DNA of 64,000 nt from Streptomyces rapamycinicus NRRL 5491 (GTDB lineage Bacteria > Actinomycetota > Actinomycetes > Streptomycetales > Streptomycetaceae): NCBI RefSeq assembly GCF_024298965.1, contig NZ_CP085193.1, positions 2,170,001 through 2,234,000 of the forward strand, in the 5' to 3' direction. This document shows, piece by piece, positions 1 through 9,121 of this stretch. The notes below the pieces were generated by a model that worked only from the letters and a program-made list of their open reading frames with translations, made no database searches and had not been told where the DNA came from. The position numbers and the translations under genes are program-made. Numbering within the stretch: position 1 is the first letter of the stretch; every line of letters begins with the position of its first letter.

Positions 1-1570
1 CGTTCTTGGAGCCGTTCCGGTAGGTGCGGTAGAGGCCGGGCGCGCCCGGATCGCCGGAGTGGACGCTCGGCGGGAACTCGACCACGGGCACGGGCTTGCA
101 CACGGCCCATTGGTCGTTCTTGCCCGGGCCCTCGAACCCGTACGTCCCTCCGGCGCCGACCAGGCAGGAGCTGCACTCGTCACCGGCGATGCTCGGAATG
201 ATGAGGGTGTTGTACACATCGTCCTTCGTCGGGATGCTCAACGCCTCCGGCGCCTTCTTGCCGCCCTCGTTGATCTCGGTGAAGGTGCGGTCCACGGCGC
301 CCGCGAGCAGCGTGAAGGCATCGTGGTACATCACGGCGTAGCCGTCGTCGAGGGGCTTCTCCCCCAGCTTGTACTGGGTCCGGATCTCCTTGAAGCGGTC
401 CAGGAAGCGGCCGAGCGCCTTCTTGGGCTCGCCCGCCCACCAGGCGGGGTCGACGGCGGAGGCGTCGACGATCGTGGCGCGTGCCTCGTCCAGCCATCGG
501 CGGGGCGCGTCCCCGGTGAGCGTGGGCTCCAGGCCGATGCCGACCTTCAGGATGCGCAGCGTCGTGGTGCGCCCGCAGCTGCCCTCCTGCGCCATGCGCT
601 CCATGAAGGCGGGGAGGTCCTGGTCGCGGCCCGCGAAGAAGACGGTGTCGGACTTCTCGTTGCAGATCTTCTGGACGGCGTCGGTGAACCGCTGGGGGAT
701 GCCCTTGTCGGTTCCGGAGGTGCCGGTGAAGTTCGAGTTGTGGTTGGTCAGGTCGTACGCGTCACCGAACTGCCGCTCGAAGACGCTGCGCAGGTTCTGG
801 GAGTAGACGTCCTCGCTGCGGTTGTCCCAGACCAGGAAGCCTCTGTGCCGGGCGGGCTTGCTGTCCAGGTAGAGCTTGAGGGCGCGGGCGAACTGGTCGT
901 TGTTGGGCGAGGTCTTGAAGAAGTACGGGGAGTTCATGTTGGCCGCGGTGATGACCGGGCCGACGGTGGGGATGCTGTGCCTGCTGAGCGCGGCGATCGC
1001 CTTACGGGTCTCCGGTGTGCTGCTGGGGATGCCCGTCACGCCGACCAGCGGCGCCCGGGTGTCCTTGGTCAGCTCGGCGAGACGGTCGACGACGGGCTCC
1101 CACTGGTCGAGGTTGCGGCCGTCGGGGGCGAGCAGCAGCTGGTAGTGCGGTCCGCCGAAGCGGTTGGCCTGCCGCTGGGCGGCCAGGGCGCCCGCGATGC
1201 CGCGGCGGATCATGTCCGCCGTCATGGCGCTGTGGTCGTCCGCGGTGAACGGCATCATCAGCGCGATCCGTACGTAAGGGATCCTGGGTCCGCTCGGCGG
1301 GTCCTCCCAGTCCCGCTTCACCCGGGCGTTCTCGTCCGCCACCGCCCCGATGAGGCCTTCGATGCCCGGGTCCGCCTCGAAGGCGTCCTCGGTGACGCCC
1401 ACGCAGTCCCCGCCGATGTCCCGCAGGTCGTCACCGCACCTGCCGGGGCCCTGCGCCACGTTGACGGCGATGGTGATCGCGGCGGCGACCAGGGCGCCGA
1501 TTCCGACGACGGCCAGCCATTCGAGCGGCCCCCACTCGCGAGGATGACGGCGGAACAGACGGAGCAGCAT
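1..1570 (-). CDS. Membrane-anchored extracellular ligand-binding (type-1 PBP-like) protein, 3' end cut by window edge
   Basis: ATG at 1570 opens a frame that stays open to the left edge, so about 523 codons are visible and the C-terminus is missing. The N-terminus is cytosolic (MLLRLFRHPREWGPLEW) followed by one hydrophobic segment at about residues 18-37, consistent with a membrane anchor rather than a cleaved signal. The body resembles branched-chain amino acid/ANF-receptor type ligand-binding proteins: an early IALMMPF strand, a central PLVGVTGIPSSTPETR segment, PTVGPVITAANMNSPYFF, and the DTVFFAGRDQDLPAF region. It starts 6 bases after the stop of the upstream ATPase gene, which suggests translational coupling. 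No ABC permease or ATPase lies beside it, so import is unlikely to be its main role; sensing by a tethered receptor is an inference. The family is assigned by pattern only. Confidence 0.72.
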   Translation of the reverse strand, partial: MLLRLFRRHPREWGPLEWLAVVGIGALVAAAITIAVNVAQGPGRCGDDLRDIGGDCVGVTEDAFEADPGIEGLIGAVADENARVKRDWEDPPSGPRIPYVRIALMMPFTADDHSAMTADMIRRGIAGALAAQRQANRFGGPHYQLLLAPDGRNLDQWEPVVDRLAELTKDTRAPLVGVTGIPSSTPETRKAIAALSRHSIPTVGPVITAANMNSPYFFKTSPNNDQFARALKLYLDSKPARHRGFLVWDNRSEDVYSQNLRSVFERQFGDAYDLTNHNSNFTGTSGTDKGIPQRFTDAVQKICNEKSDTVFFAGRDQDLPAFMERMAQEGSCGRTTTLRILKVGIGLEPTLTGDAPRRWLDEARATIVDASAVDPAWWAGEPKKALGRFLDRFKEIRTQYKLGEKPLDDGYAVMYHDAFTLLAGAVDRTFTEINEGGKKAPEALSIPTKDDVYNTLIIPSIAGDECSSCLVGAGGTYGFEGPGKNDQWAVCKPVPVVEFPPSVHSGDPGAPGLYRTYRNGSKN

Positions 1571-1576
1571 GCTTCC

Positions 1577-3703
1577 TCACTGACCGGAGATAGGAAAGGG
1601 GCGCTTCTTCCGCGCCGCCGCGGGCCAGTTGCGGGCCGCCTGGCCCAGGACGGCGTGCCAGGACGGATGGCGCGGTGAGAGGTAGGCCAGCTCCTCGCCG
1701 ACCGCCTTGCACATGTCGGGGTCCGGCTCGGCGTGCGGCTCGGAGACATGCCACAGGGCGTGCAGCAGCCGGTTGACGCAGCGCTCGATCTCGTGCAGTT
1801 CGGCGTACCGGCCGTCGTGCGCGCCGAGGGCGATCTGCATCCGTTCGTCGGTCCACTCGTCGGCCGGTGGGGTGGGCGCGGTGGCGGCGTACTGGAGGCA
1901 CAGCAGCCAGTGGGCGGCGGCGTGGGCGTCCTTCTCCGACTGGAACTCCTCCGTCAGCATGGCCACCACCGTCTCGGCGTTTCCGGCCGCGAGGGTGTGC
2001 CGCAGGGCGTCGGCCTCGCCGCTCTCACCGCGCTGGGCGTGGTGCATCCGCAGGAAGCGGTGGATGTCCTGCCAGCTGCGGCCGTCCTCGGCCCGCGAGG
2101 AGGTGCGGCGCGCCTCGTGCACCAGCAGGGTGCGCAGCAGCGCGTCGGTGACCAACGGCTGGTCGGGCGGGGTGAGTTGCTGCCACTGCTGCTCTTCGAG
2201 GTAGTCGGTGGCGGAGTTGGCGGGCAGCTGGTCCGGGCCCTGCAGCCGCAGATGCTCGGCCAGCGCCTCGGCCGCGGTGCTGTCGCGGGCGAGCGAGAGC
2301 AGGGTCAGCCGGTCGCGCTGGCGCCGGTCCGGGAGCAGCCGCTCCAGGAGCGCCTCGGTGACCGGGCGGCCGTCCTTCGCGTTCAGTTCGAGGAGGTCCC
2401 GCGGCTCCACGCCGCGGCCCCGCTTGGTGGCGTCCAGGACCGCGGCGCACAGCACGGTGGTCACCGCGGGGTGCCCGCCGGTCAGGGAGTGCACGGCGGA
2501 GGCCAGATAGGGGTGGAGCGGCCGGGCGGGCCAGCCGGGCACCAGGAGGGGCAGGATGTCGTCCCGGCTCAGCGGGGTGAGCGGGACGGCGAGCAGCCCG
2601 GCGGACGGGGCCAGGCCCCTGCGCTGCCAGCCGGTGGACTTCACCAGGTCGGGCAGGTCGCGGCGGACGGCGTCGGACGCGTCCTCCGGTAAACCGCCGA
2701 GGCGGGTGGCCACGACCACGAGCTCCTCGTGGTCGGGGCGCTCGGGCAGCGCGCGGTGTTCGAGCAGCAGATCGAGGAAGTCCTGCCCGGGCGGGCAGTG
2801 GGCGTCGTCGAGCAGGATCAGCGGCCACGGTTCGCGGTTCCACCGCTGGAGCCTGCCGTAGGAGGAGGCGACATCGTGGAGGAAGGCGGCCATCAGGCTC
2901 TGCTCGGCCGCGTGCCGGTAGTCGCCGCCCCGCTGGAACCACTCCCCCAGCAGCACCAGCGGATCCTGGCCGTCCGCGCCCCGCGGAAAGCGCCCCCGGT
3001 ACCACTCCTGTGCCGCGGCCGGCTGGTGCCGGTCGGTGTACTCGGCCACCACGGCGGCGGTGACCGCGTCCCGGCCCCACTCCGCGTCGGCCTCCGCGTC
3101 GATGGTCTCCAGACGGCCTTCGACGGCGGTGGCCCAGGCGTGTCTCAGCGCGTTCTCGTCCCCGCCGGCGAGGCGGCAGGCGAGCAGCAGCCGGGCGAAC
3201 CACAGACACGCGGCGTCCCGCTGCTCGCCGTTGCCGTGGTACCAGCCGGAGACGGCGAACAGGCCGGGCACCAGGACGGGGAAGCGGCGGCGCAGCGCGG
3301 GCGCGAGCCCGCACACCAGCTCCGCGAGGATCTCCACCAGGGTGGAGGCGGTGGGGGCGCCGCCCTCGGCCGGGGCGGACGGGAAGGGGGCGGACTCGGT
3401 GGCCACGGCCCGTACGTGGGCCAGCGGCAGCCGGTCCCGATAGCGCGCCGCCAGCTCCTCGAGGACCGCGCTGCGCCCCATGCCGTGGTACCCCGTCAGC
3501 AGCACCACGGGCAGATCGCCCTGGTGCTCCCGGCCGGCCCGGGAGCGCTCGTCGTAGGCCAGGCCGGTCAGCCGCGGAACGAGCGAGCGCAGCACCGGGT
3601 CCCGGCCATAGAGCGGTGACCCTTCCGATACGCCCATCCCGTTGCGACCCGCCTCAGTCGTCCTCTGCTGCCCGGCAGCCCTGACCTCGGAGACGGGCGG
3701 CAC
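1577..3703 (-). CDS. P-loop ATPase (AAA/STAND-like) with Lys-to-Arg Walker A
   Basis: A 708-residue soluble protein. Near residue 70 it has VVLLTGYHGMGRSAVLEEL, which fits a Walker A (GxxxxGKS) except that Arg replaces the lysine. Around residue 290 WPLILLDDAHCP matches a Walker B with an aspartate pair, and VVVATRLGGLP follows as a sensor-like strand. The C-terminal half is helical, Leu/Ala/Arg-rich and lacks a recognisable DNA-binding or enzymatic domain, as in many STAND ATPases. The GTG at 3703 has a G-rich tract (GGGGG) just upstream; ATG 3636 (MGVSEGSPLYGRD) is a reasonable alternative start immediately before the ATPase core. It lies 116 bases downstream of the NACHT gene and 6 bases upstream of the ligand-binding gene, on the same strand. 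The function is unknown; a regulatory partner of the neighbours is inferred from context only. Confidence 0.65.
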   Translation of the reverse strand: MPPVSEVRAAGQQRTTEAGRNGMGVSEGSPLYGRDPVLRSLVPRLTGLAYDERSRAGREHQGDLPVVLLTGYHGMGRSAVLEELAARYRDRLPLAHVRAVATESAPFPSAPAEGGAPTASTLVEILAELVCGLAPALRRRFPVLVPGLFAVSGWYHGNGEQRDAACLWFARLLLACRLAGGDENALRHAWATAVEGRLETIDAEADAEWGRDAVTAAVVAEYTDRHQPAAAQEWYRGRFPRGADGQDPLVLLGEWFQRGGDYRHAAEQSLMAAFLHDVASSYGRLQRWNREPWPLILLDDAHCPPGQDFLDLLLEHRALPERPDHEELVVVATRLGGLPEDASDAVRRDLPDLVKSTGWQRRGLAPSAGLLAVPLTPLSRDDILPLLVPGWPARPLHPYLASAVHSLTGGHPAVTTVLCAAVLDATKRGRGVEPRDLLELNAKDGRPVTEALLERLLPDRRQRDRLTLLSLARDSTAAEALAEHLRLQGPDQLPANSATDYLEEQQWQQLTPPDQPLVTDALLRTLLVHEARRTSSRAEDGRSWQDIHRFLRMHHAQRGESGEADALRHTLAAGNAETVVAMLTEEFQSEKDAHAAAHWLLCLQYAATAPTPPADEWTDERMQIALGAHDGRYAELHEIERCVNRLLHALWHVSEPHAEPDPDMCKAVGEELAYLSPRHPSWHAVLGQAARNWPAAARKKRPFPISGQ

Positions 3704-3760
3704 CGCTCCCCCGAGACATCAGCCGCTGACATCCGTACCAACTACGCCTACAATCCTGAA

Positions 3761-3777
3761 TTTACCCCTTGGGTAAA
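3761..3777. promoter_or_regulatory. AT-rich palindrome between NACHT and ATPase genes
   Basis: TTTACCC-CTT-GGGTAAA is a perfect 7-bp inverted repeat with a 3-base spacer, unusually AT-rich for this DNA. It sits 58 bases upstream of the GTG at 3703. Either an operator for the ATPase gene or a second weak hairpin after the NACHT gene; the sequence alone cannot decide. Confidence 0.4.
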
Positions 3778-3795
3778 CATCCCACCAGGTGAACG

Positions 3796-3818
3796 CGGCA
3801 CTGTCGGAGATAGTGCCG
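3796..3818 (-). terminator. Hairpin directly after NACHT gene stop
   Basis: CGGCACT and AGTGCCG can pair over a 9-base loop, starting one base past the TGA stop of the NACHT gene (3820-3822). There is no T-run. It could attenuate read-through into the ATPase gene. Confidence 0.35.
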
Positions 3819-3819
3819 G

Positions 3820-6800
3820 TCAGGGGTGTGGATATATGTCGAGGTCGACGCTTTCGGGGAGCGAGTCCGCGCCGCGGACCTCGCCCGGGTAGACCAGCCG
3901 CACCCGGCGCAGCCGGCGCAGTCCGGCGAGGGAGGCGAGGTCCAGCTCCGCCACCTGCGACAGATGGATCTCCTCAAGTCCCGGTAGCCGCCGGGCGATC
4001 CGGCGCAGCGGAACCGCGACACCGGCCCTGGCCCACACATCCAGATGGGTGACCTGGGGTATCTCGGTGCGGGGCGCGAACAGCAGCATGCTCAGCTGCT
4101 GCGGGGAGAGCGTCAGCTTGCGCAGCTGGGGCAACTCGGCGATGAGGGCGCCCCATTCGTCCGGCGCCAGCCGTTCGCTGGCGTCCTGGAGTCGCAGCTC
4201 CTCCAGCTCCCGGCACTCCACGATGCCCGCGAGCTGCGCCGCCGACGACGGCAGTGAGAGCAGCCGCAGCTCGGCGGGGCGGGGCAGGTCGGACAGGCCG
4301 CGCCAGGGCACCTCCGGCCCGATGAGGAGCCCTTCGAGACGTGGGCAGTCCGCCAGCTTCAGCAGCGGCTCGAACTGTGGCAGGTCCCGCAGCTCCAGCC
4401 GCCGCAGCCGGGGCAGCCGGGCCAGCGGCCCGGGGTCCCGCACGTTCCGGCAGCCCTGGAGGGCGAGGGTCTCCAGCCCGGGGTAGGCGGAGAGCAGATC
4501 GAGGTCCTCCAGCTGGAGGGTGTTGCGCAGGCGCAGCTCGCGCAGGTGCCGCGGGTCGAGCGCGGCGCGGATCGCGTCGGGGGCGAAGTCGCCGTGCAGG
4601 CCGACGCGCTGATAGCCGGACATGGTGCGCAGGGCCTCCAGCTCGGCGTGGGAGCGCACCGTGACGATCTCCTCGGGCGCGGTGTCGAGGAGCGGCCGTA
4701 CGATCTCCTCGGCGTACACCTTGGTGTCGAACCGGTCCCAGTGGGCGAGGAGTTGGGCGCGCACCGCGGGCTGGCCGGTGCCCAGGAACTCCCGGAGCCT
4801 GGGGATGGCGGCGTCCCCGCCGATCTGGCAGATCGCGTGGACGGTGGCCAGTTCCTCGTCGCCCCCCAGATCCTTGGCGTCGGGCAGCAGACCCAGCAAC
4901 AGCGGGCCGGTCTGCGCCAGTGACCTGGCCTCCCGCAGGCTGCGCGGCGGAAGCAGCCGCGCGGCCCGGTCCTCGATGGCCTCGCGGACCGTGGGCTCCA
5001 GGCGGGTGGCCTGTTCGAGGGAGGCGAGCGCGAGGAGCCGTAACCGCGCCTGGACCGTCGCGTCCTGCTCCCGGTCACCGCGCTCACGCAAACGGGTCAG
5101 CAGGTCGGCACGCTCTTGGTGTCGAGCCTGTGCGACGGCCATCTGCACCACGTCCTCCCACTGGTCCAGGTGTGCGTTGTTCACCAGCATGCCCATATCG
5201 CGCTCTTCCAGCACGGCCCGGGCGCCCAGGAAGTCCTGGAAGGTGCGGTGGATGAAGTTGACCGCGCCCGGGGCGGGTTCGCGCAGCAGACCGGAGCGCT
5301 CCAGCAGGTGCTGAAGGGTCTCCTCCGCCGTGCCGACCTCGGCGAGGCGGGGCACGGAGGGCTGCAGCCGCCGCACCACGTTCACCGCGTCCGGGCGGTC
5401 CAGTTGGGTCCGCTCGTTGCGGATCAGCCAGTACGCGAGCCTCTGGAGCGGCTCCGTGGCCGACTTCTGGTCCAGGACGGGCTTACGGCTGCGCCCGTAG
5501 ACCTCGCGCTCCAGGTCGCGCCGCTCCAGGAGCATGGACAGCGCCGCCTCGTACAGGGAGGCGCGGCCCTGGGGCAGGAAGCCGCGCCGCTCCCGGTGCA
5601 GGGCGCAGATCAGGCCGCACATCAGCGGATTGGTCGCCAGGCGGCTCAGCTCGGGGCTGCTGCGCAGCGACTGGGTGAGCGAATCGCCGAGTTCCTGCGA
5701 GGCCCCGGCGGCCGTGTGCCAGCGCCGGATGAACTGCTTCATGTCGGCGGGCCGCATCGCGGCGAGCGCGAACTCCTGGAAGCCCTCGCGGGCCAGCCAG
5801 CCCCGCTCGAGGGCGGCGGGGCGGGAGGTGAGCAGCCACAGATTGCCGGGGAAGACGGCGAGCAGCTTCCTCAGCCAGGCCCGTACGCGGGTGCGGTCGT
5901 CCTTCGGGATCTCGTCGGCCCCGTCGATCAGGAGCACTCCGCGCCCGTGCCGCAGCACCCGCGCGGCCCAGCCGTCGGGCTCGGTGCCCACCAGCGGGCA
6001 GCCGATCCAGCGCAGGAAGTCGTCGGGCATCGGCAGCTCGGAGTCCTTGCGCGCCAGGGTGCGCAGCGGCAGCACGAAGGGGACCCGCCCGAACAGCTGG
6101 GACAGCCCGCCCGGCACCCGCTCCTGCTGCGCGGTGGAGAGGGCCAGCCACTGGACGAGGGTGGTCTTGCCGGTGCCGGCGACGCCGCGCAGCAGGACCC
6201 GCTCCTGGGTGGCGAAGACCGCCTCGGCCGGGCCCGGGGCCCGCTCGGTCTCGGTGTCCCGGTCGGCGCCGGGCTCGCCGTTGACCACCGGCACCCGGTC
6301 GGTGCCATCGCGGTACGGCCTGGCCTGGAGGCTCAGATACGCGGTCTCCAGCGGCCAGTCCTGGCCGTCCGGTTCGCGCAGGTCCACGCCGTAGATGGTG
6401 AGCCGGCCGTGGCACTCGACGACGTAGCGCGCGTACTCCTCCTCGAACTGTTCGTCCTGGCGGCTGATGTCGGGCAGCCGCCGCAGGATGGCGTCCAATT
6501 TCTCGCTCTGCTCCCGGATTTCGCGGCTCTGCTCGATCTGGGCTCGGGCCGCGAACCCGGGCCGCTGGCTGAAGAAGCGCATGAGGTGGACGCAGGCCGT
6601 CTCCAGGAGCCGGTCGTGGAAGCGGGCGGCGTCGTCGCTGAGGAGCCTGCGGGTGTCGGGGCCCGCGCGCCGGGACAGCTCCGCGGCCAGCCGCTCCGGG
6701 CCGAGCGCGAAGGCGTGCACATCGTCCATGTCGAGATCGCCGAGCGCGTGCAGGGTGCGGGTCAGCGCCTGCCCCACGGAGTCGTGCTCATCGGCGCCGA

Positions 6801-7041
6801 TCGGCGGATCGTGCGGCCCGGCGGCCCGCACGGCGCGGCGGACCAGCTCGCGGGCGAGCTTGTGCAGATCGTCCTCGGTGAGGGTGCGGTGCTCCCTGGC
6901 GAAGGAGACGAGCCGGCGGATCGGTACGGGCCGTTCGCCGTACTCCGCGCCGGGCGCGCTCGCGGGCGGCAGCAGCAGTCGTTTGACCACCGGCACGACC
7001 ACTGCCGAAGCGATCCGCAGACCCACCGTGCCGCCGTCCAC
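3820..7041 (-). CDS. NACHT-domain STAND NTPase with C-terminal leucine-rich repeats (bacterial NLR-like)
   Basis: About 1073 residues. Residues 1-270 form a helical N-terminal region of the kind found in bacterial NACHT proteins. A NACHT NTPase follows: Walker A RGVAGTGKTTL near residue 285, Walker B GVLLIDGADEIP near 368, the LWLLTSRP sensor strand, and the FIHRTFQDFLGARAV motif near 600 that typically closes NACHT modules. Residues about 610-800 look like HEAT/ARM helical repeats, and from about 825 there are irregular leucine-rich repeats (LRELRLRN, LETLALQGC, LRRLELRDL, LEELRLQD). I chose GTG 7041 because GGGAGGGG stands 5 bases before it; the frame also opens upstream at GTG 7092. STAND NTPases of this type are signalling switches, and some bacterial NACHT proteins give phage defence. 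No obvious effector nuclease or TIR domain is fused, so an immune role is inference. Confidence 0.85.
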   Translation of the reverse strand: MDGGTVGLRIASAVVVPVVKRLLLPPASAPGAEYGERPVPIRRLVSFAREHRTLTEDDLHKLARELVRRAVRAAGPHDPPIGADEHDSVGQALTRTLHALGDLDMDDVHAFALGPERLAAELSRRAGPDTRRLLSDDAARFHDRLLETACVHLMRFFSQRPGFAARAQIEQSREIREQSEKLDAILRRLPDISRQDEQFEEEYARYVVECHGRLTIYGVDLREPDGQDWPLETAYLSLQARPYRDGTDRVPVVNGEPGADRDTETERAPGPAEAVFATQERVLLRGVAGTGKTTLVQWLALSTAQQERVPGGLSQLFGRVPFVLPLRTLARKDSELPMPDDFLRWIGCPLVGTEPDGWAARVLRHGRGVLLIDGADEIPKDDRTRVRAWLRKLLAVFPGNLWLLTSRPAALERGWLAREGFQEFALAAMRPADMKQFIRRWHTAAGASQELGDSLTQSLRSSPELSRLATNPLMCGLICALHRERRGFLPQGRASLYEAALSMLLERRDLEREVYGRSRKPVLDQKSATEPLQRLAYWLIRNERTQLDRPDAVNVVRRLQPSVPRLAEVGTAEETLQHLLERSGLLREPAPGAVNFIHRTFQDFLGARAVLEERDMGMLVNNAHLDQWEDVVQMAVAQARHQERADLLTRLRERGDREQDATVQARLRLLALASLEQATRLEPTVREAIEDRAARLLPPRSLREARSLAQTGPLLLGLLPDAKDLGGDEELATVHAICQIGGDAAIPRLREFLGTGQPAVRAQLLAHWDRFDTKVYAEEIVRPLLDTAPEEIVTVRSHAELEALRTMSGYQRVGLHGDFAPDAIRAALDPRHLRELRLRNTLQLEDLDLLSAYPGLETLALQGCRNVRDPGPLARLPRLRRLELRDLPQFEPLLKLADCPRLEGLLIGPEVPWRGLSDLPRPAELRLLSLPSSAAQLAGIVECRELEELRLQDASERLAPDEWGALIAELPQLRKLTLSPQQLSMLLFAPRTEIPQVTHLDVWARAGVAVPLRRIARRLPGLEEIHLSQVAELDLASLAGLRRLRRVRLVYPGEVRGADSLPESVDLDIYPHP

Positions 7042-7197
7042 AGCAGCCCCTCCCTCGCGGCGCGGCGCGCGTCCCCCGCCGAGCCCGTGCACCCGCTCAC
7101 ATCCCGCTCACCATAGCCGCGAAGGCCCCTCCGGGGTCAGGGTTCAGGTCAGGGTCCGCGCGGCGCGAAGTGCCTTGGCACCGGTACGGTTCGGCCC

Positions 7198-7926
7198 ATG
7201 GATGTTTCCGGAACAGGTTCCGCCGACGACAACTCCGGGGCGCGGGCGGTCATCACGGCCACCGCGCGCCAACTGCTGGTGAAACTGGGCGCCGGAGGAC
7301 TGTCCCCGGCCGCCGTCGCCGGTGAGAGCGGTCTTCCCGTCAGCGAGGTGGAAGCCGTCTTCCCGCACCGGGACGATCTGCTGACCGCGCTGCTCATCGA
7401 CGCCTACAACGACTCCGGTGCCGCGATGGAGGAGGCCGACCGGGCCGCCCGGGACGCGGGCGCGTCGGCGGGTGCGCGGCTGCTCGCGGTCACGCGGGCG
7501 CTGCGCCGGTGGTCCTTCGCCAGCCCCGGCGAGTTCACGCTGGTCTACGGCTCGCCCGTGCCGGACTACCACGCCCCGCAGGAGACCGTCCCGCCCGCCT
7601 CGCGCACCCCCGCGGTGCTGGCCGGCATCGTGCGGTCGGCGCTGGAGGCCGGTGAACTCACCGCGCCCCGGCGGGAGGTGCCGGGGCCGCCGCTGCTGCT
7701 GCCGGAGGCCGTGCACCTCTTCGGCGGCACGCCCGAGGCCCCGTTCTCGGACGTCATCGAGCGCGGCATCGTGCTGTGGAGCAGCCTGATCGGGCTGCTG
7801 GTGTTCCAGGTCTTCAGCCGCACCCATGACAGCGTCCGGGACGAGGCCGCGTTCTTCGACTACGCCGTCGCCGTCGCGGCCGAAGGGATCGGACTCGTGG
7901 TTCCCTTGGGCGACAACACCGACTGA
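7198..7926 (+). CDS. TetR-family transcriptional regulator
   Basis: A 242-residue protein with an N-terminal helix-turn-helix: AVITATARQLLVKLGAGGLSP and then AVAGESGLPVSEVEAVFPHRDDLLTALL, the usual TetR arrangement of helix 1, recognition helix and the F-x-H/N-K/R-x-x-L segment. The C-terminal half (WSFASPGEFTLVYGSPVPDY) resembles the WHG-type ligand-binding domain of TetR proteins. It is divergent from the NACHT gene, sharing the 7042-7197 spacer, and 40 bases upstream of the DUF6545 membrane-protein gene on the same strand. It may repress itself and either neighbour; no clear operator palindrome was found in the spacer. The start ATG lacks a strong Shine-Dalgarno sequence. Confidence 0.85.
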   Translation: MDVSGTGSADDNSGARAVITATARQLLVKLGAGGLSPAAVAGESGLPVSEVEAVFPHRDDLLTALLIDAYNDSGAAMEEADRAARDAGASAGARLLAVTRALRRWSFASPGEFTLVYGSPVPDYHAPQETVPPASRTPAVLAGIVRSALEAGELTAPRREVPGPPLLLPEAVHLFGGTPEAPFSDVIERGIVLWSSLIGLLVFQVFSRTHDSVRDEAAFFDYAVAVAAEGIGLVVPLGDNTD

Positions 7927-7966
7927 ATCGTTCGCCGCGTGCGCGGCACCTGTGGGGGAAAGGGCC

Positions 7967-9121
7967 GTGAACACCATCAAGACTCTCTGCTTCGTCATCG
8001 CGGCGCTGTCGTCGTACGCGGCGCTCGTCTACCGGCTGTTCCAGGTCAGACGCGGCTGGCGGGACAGCGCCTACCGCACGCTGTTAGTCACCCTGCTGCT
8101 GCAGTGCCTCACCTTCACGATGGGTGCCGTCGCCATGGGGAGCGATCGCTTCCTGGGCGTCGGCAACCTCGCGATCCTGGTGATGCACCTGTCGGCGGTC
8201 GCCTTCTGCGTCAGCGCGCAGATCATCCTGCTGCGCTGGGCGACCGGCGCCGAGGAGTCGGGGCGCAAGGCCCGCTACTGGCTGATCACCGGCATCGCCC
8301 TCAACGCGCTCCTTACGGCGCTCTTCCTCATCGCCGACGGCCCCGGCAGGCCGGCCGAGGACTTCAACACCGGCAGCGGCCGGCCGCTGATCCTCACCTA
8401 CCTCCTGGTCTTCATGGTCTCCCAGGCGGTTCCGTGCGTCACCATCCTGCGCCAGTGCGGGCCCTACGCCCGTATGGCGAGCAAGACCTCGCTGCGGCAG
8501 GCCCTGCGGCTGCTCTCCGTCGCCGCGGTGATCCTCTTCCTGTACTGCCTGGCCCGGGTGGTCAACGTCGTCACGGCCGCGTGCGGGCTCGACATCGGCG
8601 CCTGGACCCTGGCCGCCTCCGTCTTCAGCGCGCTGGGCATCGTCACCCTCTCGCTCGCCCTGACGATCTCCTCCTGGGGGCCGTCGGCCACCAAGCTGCT
8701 GGAGTGGGCGCGCGGCTACCGGTCCTACCGGGCGCTGTATCCGCTGTGGCGGGACCTGTACGAGTCCTCGCCGGACATCGTCCTGGAGCCGCCCGGGGCC
8801 GCGGTCTCCGACCTCAACTACCGGTTACACCGGAGGGTCATCGAAATACGGGACGGATGGCGGGAGTTGCGCCCCTACATCGACCGCACCACGAACGGCG
8901 ACGCCGGGGCGGGCCCCAGGGGGAGCGAGGAGTCCCGGCAGGCGTTCGCCGAGGCGGCTCAGATCAGGCAGGCCCTGCACGCCAAGCGCACCGGCACCAT
9001 TCCCGACGACAACGCGGACACCGGTGACTTCGGGGACCGCGACACGGACAACTTCAGCGCCGAGGTCGTCTGGCTCACCAAGGTGGCCTCCGCCTACCGG
9101 CGGCTCGGCAAGGCGGGCTGA
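7967..9121 (+). CDS. Multi-pass membrane protein, DUF6545 / MAB_1171c-like putative transporter
   Basis: GTG 7967 is preceded by GGGGGAAAGGG; 384 residues. The N-terminal 240 residues contain about seven hydrophobic spans (for example TLCFVIAALSSYAALVY, YLLVFMVSQAVPCVTIL, LLSVAAVILFLYCLARVV, VFSALGIVTLSLALTIS), followed by a soluble C-terminal part with SYRALYPLWRDLYESSPDIVL, NYRLHRRVIEIRDGWRELRPY and FSAEVVWLTKVASAYRRL. That C-terminal signature is typical of the DUF6545 group annotated as MAB_1171c-type putative transporters in actinobacteria. No transport substrate is known. In many actinomycetes such genes sit beside an HTH regulator and an ImmA/IrrE protease, as here. A strong hairpin follows at 9246. 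Confidence 0.75.
   Translation: MNTIKTLCFVIAALSSYAALVYRLFQVRRGWRDSAYRTLLVTLLLQCLTFTMGAVAMGSDRFLGVGNLAILVMHLSAVAFCVSAQIILLRWATGAEESGRKARYWLITGIALNALLTALFLIADGPGRPAEDFNTGSGRPLILTYLLVFMVSQAVPCVTILRQCGPYARMASKTSLRQALRLLSVAAVILFLYCLARVVNVVTAACGLDIGAWTLAASVFSALGIVTLSLALTISSWGPSATKLLEWARGYRSYRALYPLWRDLYESSPDIVLEPPGAAVSDLNYRLHRRVIEIRDGWRELRPYIDRTTNGDAGAGPRGSEESRQAFAEAAQIRQALHAKRTGTIPDDNADTGDFGDRDTDNFSAEVVWLTKVASAYRRLGKAG

Noticed and set aside
59..1678. A 539-codon plus-strand frame opposite the ligand-binding gene
   Set aside because: It overlaps the strongly supported minus-strand protein completely and has only Gly/Val/Arg/Leu-rich sequence.
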